A DNA stretch of 64,000 bases from contig JAESUZ010004139.1 of NCBI GenBank assembly GCA_017311185.1, forward strand, positions 281,790 through 345,789, written 5' to 3'. This DNA is from Proteles cristata cristata (Eukaryota; Chordata; Mammalia; Carnivora; Hyaenidae). Shown in pieces: positions 1-9,640 of this stretch. Under the pieces are notes generated by a model. The model did no database searches and was not told the origin of the DNA. It was given only the letters and a program-made list of their open reading frames with translations. The translations under genes and the position numbers were made by a program. Within the stretch, counting starts at the first letter, position 1. The number at the start of each line of letters is the position of its first letter.

Positions 1-423
1 GCAGAACACTCACATCGTACGAATAGAAGGTAAGTTTTCAGTTTGGGACCAAATAATAGAATTAAACACCTGTCAGAAGATTCTAGAGTCCTGGGTCCTG
101 TGGTGTTTTCCATGTGCTATCCATGTATAAGGTGAGTGTTTCCTGCATACTGCTTACCAGTGATGCACTGGTAGTAAAGTTTGCATTTTAGACTTTCACT
201 GTCTTGTGATTTGGGGAGATGAGGAGTTATCCAGGATACTAACCTCTAAGTAGTAAAGCTGAGATTTTGCCCAAGTGTGTTTGATTCCAAGACCATATCC
301 ACTTGATCGTCCCACTCTGTTTCTCATGGAGGGGACCATGTGGAGCAGCAGAAAGACATTGGAGGCCTCTGAGTGCCAAACAAGTGACATTTAGAATAAT
401 TTCTCTTTCAGTGTTTGTTTAAA

Positions 424-603
424 TGCTTATTTACTTCTTTTCAGATGGAGAGTGTGCACAAGTGGAGGAGGGGCAGAGATATAGGGAGAGAGAGAGAATC
501 CCAAGCAGGCTCCACGCCATCAGCATAGAGCCTCACGTGGGGCTCAGTCTTAGCAACCGTAAGATCATGACCCAGGCCAAAATCAACCGACTAGGCATCC
601 AGA
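424..603 (-). mobile_element. tRNA-derived SINE (carnivore CAN type), degraded
   Basis: Reads tail to head on this strand: a pyrimidine-rich start, a GGAGGGGCAGAG-like body, GGCTCCACGCC, then GTAAGATCATGACC and a decayed head. The terminal GCCACCCAGGCGCCCC is no longer recognisable, so this is an old copy. Confidence 0.75.
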
Positions 604-626
604 CACACACCTCTCTTGTTAGTGTT

Positions 627-655
627 ATTTACTTATTTATTTATCTATTTATTTA
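627..655. repeat. (TTTA)n microsatellite
   Basis: Short TTTA/TCTA tract that merges with the A-rich tail of the next SINE. Confidence 0.8.
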
Positions 656-836
656 AAAGATTTATTTCCTTTTGAGAGAGTGCAAGTGAGGAGGGGCAGA
701 GGGGGAGGGGGACAGAAGACATGAAGCGGGCTCAGTGTTGACAGCAGCAAGCCCAATGTGGGGCTCAAATTCATGAGTAGTATATGATGACCTGAAGTAA
801 AGTTGGATCTCAACCAACTGAGCCACCCGGTACCCC
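653..836 (-). mobile_element. CAN-type SINE, antisense
   Basis: GAGAGAGTGCAAGTGAGGAGGGGC body, then GGGGCTCAAA, and the head end AACTGAGCCACCCGG followed by TACCCC. Complete in extent, with many substitutions. Confidence 0.85.
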
Positions 837-852
837 TTTCGTTATTATTTTA

Positions 853-1067
853 TTTTTAAATTTTTAAATGTTTTTATTTATTTTTGAGAGAGATAGACTG
901 GCAAGCAGGGGATGTTCAAGGAGAGAGGGAGACATACAATCCAAAGCAGGCACCAGGCTCTGAGCTATCAGCACAAAGCCCAACGGGAAGCCCGAACTCA
1001 CAGACCACAAGAACATGACCTGAGCTGAAGTTGGACACTCAACTGACTGAGCCACCCAGGCGCCCCC
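853..1067 (-). mobile_element. Felid-type SINE, antisense
   Basis: Full-length copy ending in ACTGAGCCACCCAGGCGCCC. It is flanked by a decayed target-site duplication, TTTCGTTATTATTTTA on the left (from 837) and TTTCGTTATTTTA on the right (from 1,070). Confidence 0.9.
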
Positions 1068-1306
1068 ATTTCGTTATTTTAAAAGGATGAGTGAAAGAGG
1101 GAAAACCTAGAAGAAATCATGTGGGTTATTTTTTCGTTTTGACTTTTGTTTTTAAACTAATTGCACTGATTTATTTCTTTGATCATGAAGGACAGAATAT
1201 AAGTATGTAGGATACTTGATTTTTCTCCATTTCTCCTCTGGTGACGTCAGGGCAATTTGGACTTTTCATATATCCTAAGAGGCATGTTGCTTAATGATGA
1301 TGTATT

Positions 1307-1424
1307 GGGTGCACCTGGGTGCCTCAGTCAGTTGTTCATCTGTCTTGATTTTGGCTCAGGAAATGATTGCAGGATCATGGGATCGAACCTTGCATTGGAC
1401 TCCATGCTGAGCATGGAGTCTGCT

Positions 1425-1430
<6 letters not shown>
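1307..1430 (+). mobile_element. CAN-type SINE, sense, older subtype
   Basis: Head GGGTGCACCTGGGTGCCTCA, then GGATCATGGGATCGAACC and CATGCTGAGCATGGAGTCTG. This body is the older carnivore form. It runs directly into a CT microsatellite. Confidence 0.85.
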
Positions 1431-1463
<33 letters not shown>

Positions 1464-1605
1464 CTCTCTCTGTCTCTCTCTCTCCCCCTCTCCCCCCCAT
1501 CCTTCAACCACTCATGTGTTTTCTCTCTCTAAAAGAAAAAGGAGAGGAGAGAAGTGGAGAGGAGAGGGTGGAGAGAGAGAGAGAAGGAGAGAAAGAGAAA
1601 GAAAA
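1427..1605. repeat. (CT)n/(GA)n microsatellite complex from a SINE tail
   Basis: CT dinucleotide run, then TCTGTGTGTGT and CCCTCTCCCCCC tracts, then an A-rich, GA-rich tail (AGGAGAGGAGAG repeats). The tail of the adjacent SINE has expanded. The open frame across it is low complexity and not a gene. Confidence 0.85.
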
Positions 1606-1782
1606 ATAAAATACCAATAACTAGAACCTGCTTTCTTCACGGATCACAGTAATGGCAAAATGTTATATGTGACCACAGTGCCAGATCATGTGCCTTTGCT
1701 GTTGACGCCACTAGGTAACTTGATTTTACTGGTTTTGGTACTAATCTTAAGAGATTGCTTTTTATGTTTTTGTTTAATTTAG

Positions 1783-1861
1783 ATCAAACTTTGAGAAGAT
1801 TAAGTACTACATGAAGGAAAACACAAAACTTGTAGAAAAAATATCCATTTGTGAACAGAAG
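1783..1861 (+). pseudogene. E1 (copy A): coiled-coil exon piece of MIA2/cTAGE-like pseudogene
   Basis: A pyrimidine-rich tract and TTTAG precede a 79-bp stretch. In frame 2 it encodes a charged, helix-forming peptide (contains KYYMKENTKLVEKISICEQK) with no stop. The 3' boundary aligns with E1 of copy B, where it is followed by GTACCA. In copy A the same position reads GCATAA, so the donor has changed from GT to GC and an in-frame stop follows at once. I infer this is one of the upstream coiled-coil exons. The family assignment rests mainly on E3-E8 downstream, since this piece alone is too short and generic. Confidence 0.5.
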
Positions 1862-2133
1862 GCATAATCATCTCTCCCCCCCCTTTTTTTGTTCATTTCC
1901 ATGAATTCACCTGGAATTGTGTTCATTTAAAGTTCACTGCTTTTGCCATCTTCTCTTTCATCCTGGTGTCCTATTTCCTTCCATTCTATACCAGGCTTAA
2001 TTCAAATCAATCATCACATATGTAAAATACCACATTCTTTATTTTTATAATGACTTCCTCACCAGAGAGAGGTTTTTATGTCACTATAATTAACATTTTT
2101 GAATTCTGAATCCTTTATTACATCTTTATGTAG

Positions 2134-2168
2134 ATCAATGGACCAAAGAAATGTACTCAAGAAACCAT
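2134..2168 (+). pseudogene. E2 (copy A): short coiled-coil exon piece, decayed
   Basis: Found by alignment with the cleaner copy-B exon at 39,212-39,250. It shares AAAGAAATGT and CAAGAAAC, with an AG directly upstream. The copy-B donor AAA|GTAAGT corresponds here to CAT|GTGACA, and the length differs by a few bases, which would shift the frame. Non-functional as it stands. Confidence 0.4.
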
Positions 2169-2231
2169 GTGACAAAATAAGCTTCCCTCTTATGAAGCAT
2201 ATAGATATAAGGTAAAAATCCCTTCTTTATC

Positions 2232-2431
2232 CTGGGACACCTGAGTGGCTTGGTTGGTTAAACATCCAACTCTTGGTTTCAGCTCAGGTCATGATCTCAT
2301 GGTTCATGAGCTGGAGCCCTGCATCGGGCTCCGTGCTGATGGTGGGAAACCTGCTTGGGATTCTCTCCCTCTGTCTCTCTCTGCCCCTCCCCTGCTCGCT
2401 CTGTCTCTCTCAAAAATTAAATTAAAAAACG
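2232..2431 (+). mobile_element. Felid-type SINE, sense
   Basis: TGGGACACCTGAGTGGCTTG head, TCATGATCTCATGG core, CTCCCTCTGTCTCTCTCTGC body and an A-rich tail. Together with the next SINE it is flanked by similar ATCCCTTCTTTATCC (left) and ATCCCTTATTTGTCC (right). The unoccupied site is visible in copy B near 39,290. Confidence 0.9.
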
Positions 2432-2439
2432 GTATCAAA

Positions 2440-2645
2440 GGGGGACCTGGGTGGCTCAGTCGGTTAAGCATCCAACTTCGGCTCAGGTCATGATCTTACA
2501 GTCTGTGGGTTCAAGCCCCGCGTTGGGCTCTGTGCTGACAACTCAGCCTGGAGCCTGCTTCAGATTCTGTGTCTCCCTCTCTCTCTGCCCCTCCCCTGCT
2601 CACTCTCTGTCTCTCAAAATAAAGACATGAAATTTTTTTTAAAAA
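2440..2645 (+). mobile_element. Felid-type SINE, sense, in the tail of the preceding one
   Basis: Head GGGGGACCTGGGTGGCTCAG through an A-rich tail. The target-site duplication GGTATCAAA is perfect at 2,431-2,439 and 2,646-2,654. Confidence 0.92.
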
Positions 2646-2654
2646 GGTATCAAA

Positions 2655-3692
2655 ATCCCTTATTTGTCCTTTAAAAATGGAAGTAAAAGTAATGAGTAAG
2701 TATTCCTGATGACTATATGTTTTGTTGTAGAATAACAGTGAGATACTTGAGTGCGCTAATGAATTTTTTAATGACATCATTCAAAGTGTGCATGCTTTCT
2801 TGCAATCAGGGAGAAATCAGAATGTCAAGAATCGGGGATCCTGAGTTACCATATTTTGATGTTTGAGCCCTTTGGTCGTTGGGTGAATTGAGCCTCTCAG
2901 CTTTCTATGCTGTTCACTGCTCTCTCAAGCAGTAAAACCACAGTACTTCTTTTATTTAGGAGTTGGGCAGAATTTGTTTTCATAACCCCAGCTTAATTTT
3001 TATATCTATCAGTGCTGCTGGGAGAGAGCACTATAAGTTTCTAGCCATGTTGAACAGTTCTGTTCTTCTTAATGCAGAGCAGAGAATTTTGAAAGTGAAT
3101 CTGGTGACAATAGTTATCTTCCATAAAGAAAAGTCATTCATTTGAGCTGTTTGGCTTGAATGATTTTACATTTTCCTCATTTTTTCTTTGTCATCCAGTC
3201 ACAGTTCCATTGTCTCAAAAACTAAGAGAGTTGCTCTGAAATATTTACACTTTCCACTGTTCTCTTTAGACTTCATTTCTTTGTGTCTGGTTTTTCACTT
3301 TGGCCCAAACTGGATCGACTGTTTATAATGATACAGGGACTGACTGTGGGATATGTGCTCTTGACAATGCTTCTTTGTGACACATTGTCCAGTGTTTGTT
3401 TGGAAAGCCTAGTACACATTTTGTTTCTATGCTACTTGCAAATTGGGAAAAAGAAAAATCTACAGAGAATTTGAAAGGTGCTATTTTAGTAAATGCTTCA
3501 GAAGTTTTAGAAGTAAATTCCCTCTATTTCCTGCAGGATTTCCATTGTACACTTGGCTTTGAAGAGAAACAAATTAGTCACGTCTTAGAACATTGGATTT
3601 ATATGTTCCCTGAGTGATCTTCTTCTTGGGGCCTAAGTCACTAGAGAGAATGTTTTGCTCATGTACCTTCCCCTTAATGAAGTTGCTACCAG
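2655..3692 (+). other. Intron-like sequence between E2 and E3 (copy A)
   Basis: No repeat or gene recognised. The first part aligns with copy B around 39,640-39,950, including the empty site of the SINE at 39,428 in copy B (GCTAATGAATTTTTTAATG here). A possible acceptor, CTATTTCCTGCAG, lies at about 3,523-3,535 with an open stretch after it, but I found no counterpart for it. Confidence 0.45.
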
Positions 3693-3792
3693 TGAAGTTA
3701 ACTTGGAGTCTGAAGAACAGGAAGTGAACCTGAGGTCTGAAGAACAGCCTATGCAGGAAAAAAATGCTCAGCTTAAGATCCAAAAGAATCAG
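3693..3792 (+). pseudogene. E3 (copy A): coiled-coil exon of MIA2/cTAGE-like pseudogene
   Basis: 100 bp between an AG acceptor (ttgctaccAG) and a good donor (CAG|GTAACA). Open in one frame, it gives a glutamate- and glutamine-rich helix with an internal repeat (EVNLESEEQ then EVNLRSEEQ) ending KNAQLKIQKNQ. The composition and position match the coiled-coil part of MIA2/cTAGE5 just before the segment that leads to the AHDNW motif. No copy-B counterpart remains: the expected place is filled by L1s. The acceptor has a weak pyrimidine tract, so the start is less certain than the end. Confidence 0.5.
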
Positions 3793-4234
3793 GTAACAAA
3801 ATTTACTATCAAACGTTCTATAAATCAGAGAACTGAACATCATTACTTACTTTTGAGGTTTCTCATTTTTAACTGTGGTAAAATACATGCATTAGAAAAT
3901 TTCACATAAACATTTAATTGTACATGTTAGTAGTGTTTAGTACAGTCATGCTCTTCTATAGTCATCACATCTTTCTCAAACCTGTCTTAAAGTCAGGAGA
4001 TACCAGCAAATGCATCAAGGATTCGATGCAGGGATTCTTGACATCTAATAAATATAACCTGGAAGAGGTGTTACTTAGATGGAAGAAAGTCACATTTGGT
4101 AGAATGAGTTTGCTCTGGAAAGTTAAAAAGTAGATTCCTGCCTTTGGAATCCTATCTTTTCTCCTCTCCTCCCTCATGGCCACACTTGTGGAAATGGGTG
4201 CACACACTCAAGTAAACTGCTTTATGCCTGACAG

Positions 4235-4373
4235 GTAGCAAAGGGGACCTGGGAGACAACTGTGATACACTGAGGTATGTGAAAGGGGCAAAGGAACCTG
4301 AATGGGAAACACTAAAGAAGAATGTAGATGTTCTTGTTGGAATGTGTGGATGAAGACAGAGAATCACAGAAGA
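4235..4373 (+). pseudogene. E4 (copy A): disabled coiled-coil exon
   Basis: Bounded by CTGACAG and AGA|GTAAG. It aligns base for base over much of its length with copy-B E4 at 49,143-49,276. The frame matching copy B reads LGDNCDTLRYVKGAKE against LEDQCNALRAVKATRE, but ends in a TGA near the 3' end. At 139 bp against 134 bp it also carries net indels. This is a clear loss-of-function copy. Confidence 0.6.
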
Positions 4374-5502
4374 GTAAGACTTTCAGGAGTTAATTGTTAC
4401 AAACACTGTTGTAAGAATGAATGTGTGAGACAATGGGGATAATTATACTTTCTTGAGTACATTTAACACCAACCATACTTTTACCATAGTAATCAGTCAA
4501 GGATTGTGTTTCTCCCTTCTGCTTTGATTTCTGTGATCCGCATCTTCCTTTACTTTGTGGAAACCTCAGGGTTCATTGTCATTGTCCTTTACATTTCAGT
4601 CCCATTGTAGCTATATGACTGTCATATGTCTATAATTTGTTGTTAAAGTCTACACATTGGGTAGGAAATATATGGAGAAGAATTCAAGATGGTATCTTGC
4701 TGCAGATGAGATGGGAGTTTATGTATGATAGGAGATCAGGGCTGTCAGCAGTACTGAACCCTGTGAACTCAGTTTTCCTTTCTTTCCTTCTTTTTTTTCT
4801 TTTCCCTTCCATTCCTTTCCCTGCAATCCTTTTCCAGGAGACAAGATTCTGAAGGTGGGGCAATTCATATCATTTTCTTATTGTCAGAATATTTTGCATT
4901 CTTCTCAACTGGTGTCTTTGAGGTAGGTGCCAGGGGTTCCCTTGTGAACTGTAGAAATGTCTATTTCTGATATTGTACAGTGTTAATGACAGCATATCTA
5001 AGAAAGATGTCTGTATGGCAGTGTCATGGCCCCAGTCTTGACTGAAAATTCAGGGTTCTTGGGAGAAAGCAGACAACTCAGGAATCCCTGTTTCATCCTT
5101 ATGTGTTTAGTTGTGATGAGTTGGTCAGGCTTGGTTTTGTACATTGAAATGAAATACACTTATGCAGTCCCAATCACAAGAGCCTGAGCTGGGATGTGAG
5201 GGAGACACTTAGTGCCTCTTATGTGGGTTTTTTATACTTATGTGATGCATTGATGAGTCGGCATAGAGAGCTGTGAAGAGAAGCTCAGAGTTGCCAAAGT
5301 CTTGCCAGCATGTTGGAGCTTGACTTTGTTTAGTCCCTTATGGAGGGGGGCATCAATGCTTCCCCCTGGTTGTGTTTGTGGATCTGTGGGTTTATGGGGA
5401 AGGGGAGGAGATATTTGAGCCCTGCCTTGAGATTCCGGGGAGGGAAGAAAGGCATAATTTCACATGGGCTACCACGTAATGTATGTTTCCTTCCCCTCAC
5501 AG
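4374..5502 (+). other. Intron-like sequence between E4 and E5 (copy A)
   Basis: The first 220 bp align with copy B downstream of its E4. A pyrimidine tract lies at about 4,780-4,835. No gene or known repeat recognised. Confidence 0.5.
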
Positions 5503-5604
5503 GAAGCTGGGACTGAAAGAAAAGGAGCAGATGGAAGGGGAGAAGCAGCTCTCATCCGCAGAGGAGAAACTAAAATTAGCTGCTGAAGAGCTACGGAACT
5601 ACAA
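5503..5604 (+). pseudogene. E5 (copy A): open coiled-coil exon, MIA2/cTAGE-like
   Basis: Strong acceptor (TTCCTTCCCCTCACAG) and strong consensus donor (AA|GTGAGT) bound 102 bp that are fully open. The peptide begins KLGLKEKEQMEGEKQL and ends EELRNYK. It has the size and pattern of the MIA2/cTAGE5 segment that ends in an E-E-L-x-x-Y motif. The phase joins E6 without a stop. The copy-B counterpart at 51,287 is one base shorter and frameshifted. In MIA2/TANGO1 proteins this region is part of the cytosolic coiled coil that works at ER exit sites in large-cargo export. That role is known for the family and not shown here. Confidence 0.6.
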
Positions 5605-6307
5605 GTGAGTCCAGCTCCTACCAGCAGCAGCTCACACAGGCCTGTTGGATCACTTTGAAACTTTGTACAGTGTTTAGACCCAAGTAGCAGACTGATATAC
5701 ACAAGCCTTCAGGAGACATTTATTTATGTAGAGAATTCAAGAAAATTGCGACATTTTCCAGATATTAAGTTAAACATAGTAATTTAAACAAGTTAAGCCA
5801 CTAAAGATTTCCTGATCCTAATGCTGGCCTGGCCAGAGTTTGTGGAAATGTGGTTGCTGAACATGTGTCTGGAGGTGCTGGAAATTATTATAAACCTCAG
5901 GAAGCAGTTTGGTGGATGAAGAATAACATCGACAACTATGACCATCCCATTTTAGAGACGCTTTTGTTGTAGCCATGAGAAATATGATAAGGATCTAAGG
6001 AAAAGAAGACTTGAACTTTATGATGAAAGGTACTCATTGCAGAATTATCAATGATAAACAATGACAAGGAGCCGTCACCTCTGGTAAATAGACTGTATCA
6101 ACGCAGACCCCCACAGGAATTAAAAATAATAAATACAAGATGATGTAGCAATGCCTTTGGGCTTTCTGTACTCTCTTTCTCATGTGAAATGTGTCTTATA
6201 TGATTGGACTGTGTGTATGAGAGCTCATTTCTTATAATGGGATCTGTGCCTATTACCATCACCCTCAACATGGTGCTTCATCTGATGAAAGCAATCGTCA
6301 CTTCCAG
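5605..6307 (+). other. Intron-like sequence between E5 and E6 (copy A)
   Basis: The start aligns with copy B after its E5 (shared CAGCAGCTCA, TTTAGAC and TTCAG(G)AGACAT/A segments). The remainder has no recognised repeat. Confidence 0.5.
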
Positions 6308-6368
6308 GAGAAGAGTAGAAGAAACACAAGAAGAGCTGCGGCAGTCAGAGCTCACCTTCGGACACAAG
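6308..6368 (+). pseudogene. E6 (copy A): open coiled-coil exon, MIA2/cTAGE-like
   Basis: 61 bp between CACTTCCAG and AAG|GTAGCT. Its first base completes the lysine codon left open by E5, after which it reads RRVEETQEELRQSELTFGHK. That matches the R-K/R-A-x-x-L/T-x-E-E-L-E/R pattern directly before the histidine/lysine-rich motif of MIA2/cTAGE5. Phase compatibility with E5 across a 700-bp intron is good evidence that the exon structure is inherited. No copy-B counterpart is present: copy B lacks about 2 kb here. Confidence 0.6.
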
Positions 6369-6479
6369 GTAGCTTGCCCTCTGCCCAGTAGTTCCTGAGT
6401 GCTTCAGCGCCCGACGCCGACGATCATAACGGGCTGCTGAATCTCTCCACATGTTTTATTGATGTGCTGGCTCTTTCAG

Positions 6480-6515
6480 ATCTCTCTTTGTGAGAAGGCA
6501 GCTCAGGACAACTGG
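6480..6515 (+). pseudogene. E7 (copy A): exon carrying the AHDNW-like motif
   Basis: The acceptor GGCTCTTTCAG is followed by ISLCEKAAQDNW. This is close to the hallmark HEKKAHDNW motif of MIA2/cTAGE/TANGO1 coiled coils and is the best family signature in the window. The exon can end at TGG|GTAAAA. Reading on without splicing also stays open into the next piece. Confidence 0.6.
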
Positions 6516-6558
6516 GTAAAAAGGTTTTTCTCCTCCTCTTGTGCACACTCTGCCACAG

Positions 6559-6683
6559 CTGAACGTGGACATATTTCTGTCTCCCAGCTCAAGGCTCCTC
6601 ATCAGGAGAGGGAGATGGTGGAGCAGAGCAGGGAGGTCACCTACTTGAAACACAAGGACAGGATTTTGACATATGTCTTTTAA
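6559..6683 (+). pseudogene. E8 (copy A): exon piece after the AHDNW motif
   Basis: It follows a pyrimidine tract and GCCACAG only 43 bp after the possible E7 donor. The frame reads AERGHISVSQLKAPHQERE and continues to LKHKDRIL before a TAA. It corresponds to the A-E-R-N-L segment of MIA2/cTAGE5 and the helix after it. The stop falls where the family would continue into its proline-rich half, so the copy is truncated. A young SINE is inserted 12 bp after the stop. Confidence 0.55.
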
Positions 6684-6695
6684 AGGCATTGTGAC

Positions 6696-6909
6696 GGGGC
6701 GCCTGGGTGGCTTAGTCAGTTAAGCGTCCGACTTTCGCTTGGGTCATGATCTCGCGGTTTGTGGGTTCGAGCCCCGCGTCGGGCTCTGTGCTGACTGCCA
6801 GCTCAGAGCCTGGAGCCTGTTTCAGTCTATGACTCCCTCTCTCTCTGACCCTCCCCTGCTCACGCTGTCTCTCTCTCTCTCCTAGAAATAAAAAAATAAA
6901 TAAATAAAT
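6696..6909 (+). mobile_element. Young felid SINE, sense
   Basis: Near-consensus copy with head GGGGCGCCTGGGTGGCTTAG. The pol III B box GGTTCGAGCCC is intact, and the tail is (AAAT)n. The perfect 13-bp target duplication AAAGGCATTGTGA lies at 6,682-6,694 and 6,910-6,922. It shares diagnostic TTTCGCTTGGGTC and CTGACTGCC with the copy at 52,693. Confidence 0.97.
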
Positions 6910-6922
6910 AAAGGCATTGTGA

Positions 6923-9049
6923 GGTTTTTACAAAGTCTAAACTGTTTGGTGTCCAGTGGAGGTCTGGGTGTGGTAACACTTAGTGAAACTGCTTCAGCTC
7001 GATCTTCCAGGGTGGAAGTCATCCAAAGACAGAGGCTTCCACAAGAATCCAGGAGGCACAAACCAATGGCAGGAGGACTTTCTGCATTTGTTAACATGGG
7101 CAGTGATGTGTGGAGACAATAGCTTCTCCTCATGGCATCTGGTACCTTCAGGCTGTAGGTGGAACCTCATGAAAGGGTCACATTTTGTGGCACTGATGCT
7201 CTGTTCTCCTAGAACCTGTGTCTAAACAAGGGGTCAGGTGCTGTCACCTACCATATTGTGTTTATCTCCCGGTGGGCATTCTGCTTCTGTCATACCAACA
7301 TACCTGTCCCTTCTCTTCTGTAGGCCCATATGGATGCATAAGGACCTCCTCATTTACCAGGACCACCCTGCATGCCCTTCCCTCACAGACTCCCTTTTAT
7401 CACCATTCATGGGCTCTATGAGCCACCTCCAGCTCCCTGGTGTCCTTGGGACAGCACCTACCATCTCCACCTCGACTATTTGTAAGATGATCTGAACAAT
7501 ATGAGTTCACATGTTCAGCATGTCAGCTTGTGTCTTGTTGAGTCTTTGAGAAGAGGTAGAGATGGTCTCCCAGGCTTTGCAATGCAAGGATGCTGTCAGA
7601 TGAGGACACTGTTAAGATTCCTCAGTTTCTCAGGACATACATATGTTGGATTGTATCAATTTCTCTTACTGAGCTGGGCTTCAGGTGTCACTTGTGGAGA
7701 AGGAAAGAGTCTTTTTATAGAAAAGCGGGCATGTCAGTTCTGCAGATGTGCCTTGTACAGAGTCCATGTTCCTGGCTCTGTGAGAGATGAGGTACACCCC
7801 TACTGTCAGGGAGAGAGTTACATGCATTAAATAACATGGAGCTTCTGATCTGTAGTACTGGAAGCTGCAGGAATGGGTTCCCAAGTACCAGAGCCAGAGA
7901 CATTAATCTCCTGGGAATGAACTAGAGACTGTGGACGAGAAGGAAGAGCTGAGATGGTGCAGGAGGGAGAGTGTTGGACTCAGTGAGATGGAGTTGGAAG
8001 CCATTTCTGGCAGGGCCCACAGCCTGGGCAGGGAGTGTGAAGGCAGCATGAGGTCCATACAGAGCTGCTACATGGGTTCAAGCAGAGTTCAGTTATCATC
8101 TCTGGAATGTCATTGTGGCTAAAGTGCACCTAGTTCATTATCTAAATAAAGACTGTTGTTTCCCTTGGTTTTCTGAAGGTTCTGGATCTGTGTGAAAAAA
8201 ATGCCCTGGAGATTCATAGTTTAGCTTGGTTCTTTATGGGATGCTTGTCTGCCTAAGTTTGTGTGCCTCTGTGGGACTAAATGTGAAAGAAGTTTGTAGA
8301 TCAGCTGAGCCGCTTCCTTGGCTTCCAGCCTGAGGCAGTCTCTTAGTGGGGAATTCAGGGTTTGCCAGGAACCGCCCCTGCTGGACTCCTGTCTCTGCAC
8401 CCCTGTATCTGCTGTCACCACCCTGCCTGCAGGTTTGTATCTCCCAACCTTCCCTCACAATATCTTGAGGCATTGACAGTGTTCCTGCTGTCTCAGCACT
8501 AATACCAGCTCTTAGTGAGGCTATCTCAGAGCCTCAGCTTTGTTATCTGAGAGGCAGGGACAATGTTGGTTTCTGAGGTCAGTGCGATGAAGAGGGGATT
8601 AAGCACATGAGGAATGTGTAAAATGTATGGGATTAGTGGGCACTCATGCTTCTCTGTGTGGAAATGAATGTAACTGCACACAGAAGATCATCAACAGATG
8701 TTTATTCAATTTCATCAAACTAAGGCTGGGAGCTTGGCAATCCTGTTTCAAAAGATACGACAAAGACCCTTGCATTTTTTGTATTAATTAAAAATTAATT
8801 TACTTTACAAAGAAGGAAAAGATAAGTATGAGAATGTGTACATTCAGGGGTCTATAGCTAAGATCTGAAGAGAATCCTCTTCCATTACAGGTAGACACAG
8901 AGATGCAGCCACACAATTCAGTGTTCATCCAAGGCCACACATATTGTCGAAGACAAAATGCATGGAGGAGAACAGAAGATCTCATTCTAGTAACTCAAAA
9001 CCTCTCTGACACACAGGACAATCAGTTTCAAATTTGAAGAAGACCAGCT
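6923..9049 (+). other. Copy A sequence downstream of E8, no gene recognised
   Basis: Mixed-composition DNA with short open frames on both strands, none with a recognisable domain. About 8,040-8,190 aligns with copy B 52,170-52,310, and 8,690-9,030 aligns with about 52,980-53,340. The 7,000-8,000 part has no copy-B match that I can see. Confidence 0.5.
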
Positions 9050-9640
9050 GTGGTGATTATATATTTAGAGATGGTGTCTAATCTACCCCTTGGTCCAAAC
9101 CCTTTCCCTGCTCACCCTGCCCCCTCCACTTTGTCTTTCCTAGTGTCCCCTATTATACCTGTCACAGTTGTGTCTCTGTGTCGGTGTCTGCTTCCAGGAA
9201 AATCGACACTCATTCTCCATCAAGTGCACACCTTGGGGTTCCTGTACACACAGTTAAAAACAAGTAGAGTGTGTAGTATTGGTTGAAGAAGATAGATCAT
9301 TCTTTGGGGTTGCATTGCCTGGAAGGAACCCATAGTTCCATCTGGGGAGTTGGACACATCCTATAGGAGCTCTGGTGGTGGTGGTTTATTCTGTAGATAG
9401 ATACTCATGAGCACATGGTACCTGCTAGTTTACGGGGTTTGTGCCGAAGAGCAGGGCAGGTATCTGTCTCCAGGAAAGGGTCTATTGTGATGGTGAGGAG
9501 TGGATTCAGGAGGCCAGTAAGGAGGCCCTGCTTTCATCCAGCGCTTGTGCCATTCTCCACCTTACCAGCTACCCCAAATGGCACCAATCCAGGTGGCCTC
9601 CAAGGGGCCAAATGGCAGCAATTTTCATGGTGAGTCACAT
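9050..9640 (+). other. Conserved block near the right end of copy A
   Basis: Aligns with 53,355-53,760, sharing CCCCTCCACTTTGTC, GTTCTGTCTCTGTGTC-like and CTGTACACACAG words. This is one of the better preserved non-exonic stretches. The open frames across it differ between the copies, so I do not call a gene. Confidence 0.5.

Larger units (their letters stand above)
90..9640 (+). other. Segmental duplication, copy A (MIA2/cTAGE-like locus)
   Basis: This stretch aligns in the same orientation with about 37,640-53,760 at many separate anchors. Examples are the block near 245-300 with 37,790-37,850 (shared AAAGCTGAGATT and CCCAAGTGTGTTTGA), the sequence after E4 (4,374-4,590 with 49,277-49,500), the E5 flanks, 8,040-8,190 with 52,170-52,310, and 9,050-9,260 with 53,355-53,560. 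The homology covers introns as well as exon-like pieces, so this is duplicated genomic DNA and not a retrocopy. The left edge of the window lies inside the copy. By eye the copies are clearly diverged, with independent SINE and L1 insertions. Exact boundaries would need an alignment. Confidence 0.7.

Noticed and set aside
1367..1609. Leucine/serine-rich open frame
   Set aside because: SINE plus CT/GA microsatellite.
3536..3617. Additional exon after CTATTTCCTGCAG
   Set aside because: The acceptor is good, but there is no donor with a matching frame and no counterpart in copy B, so it is left as a note only.
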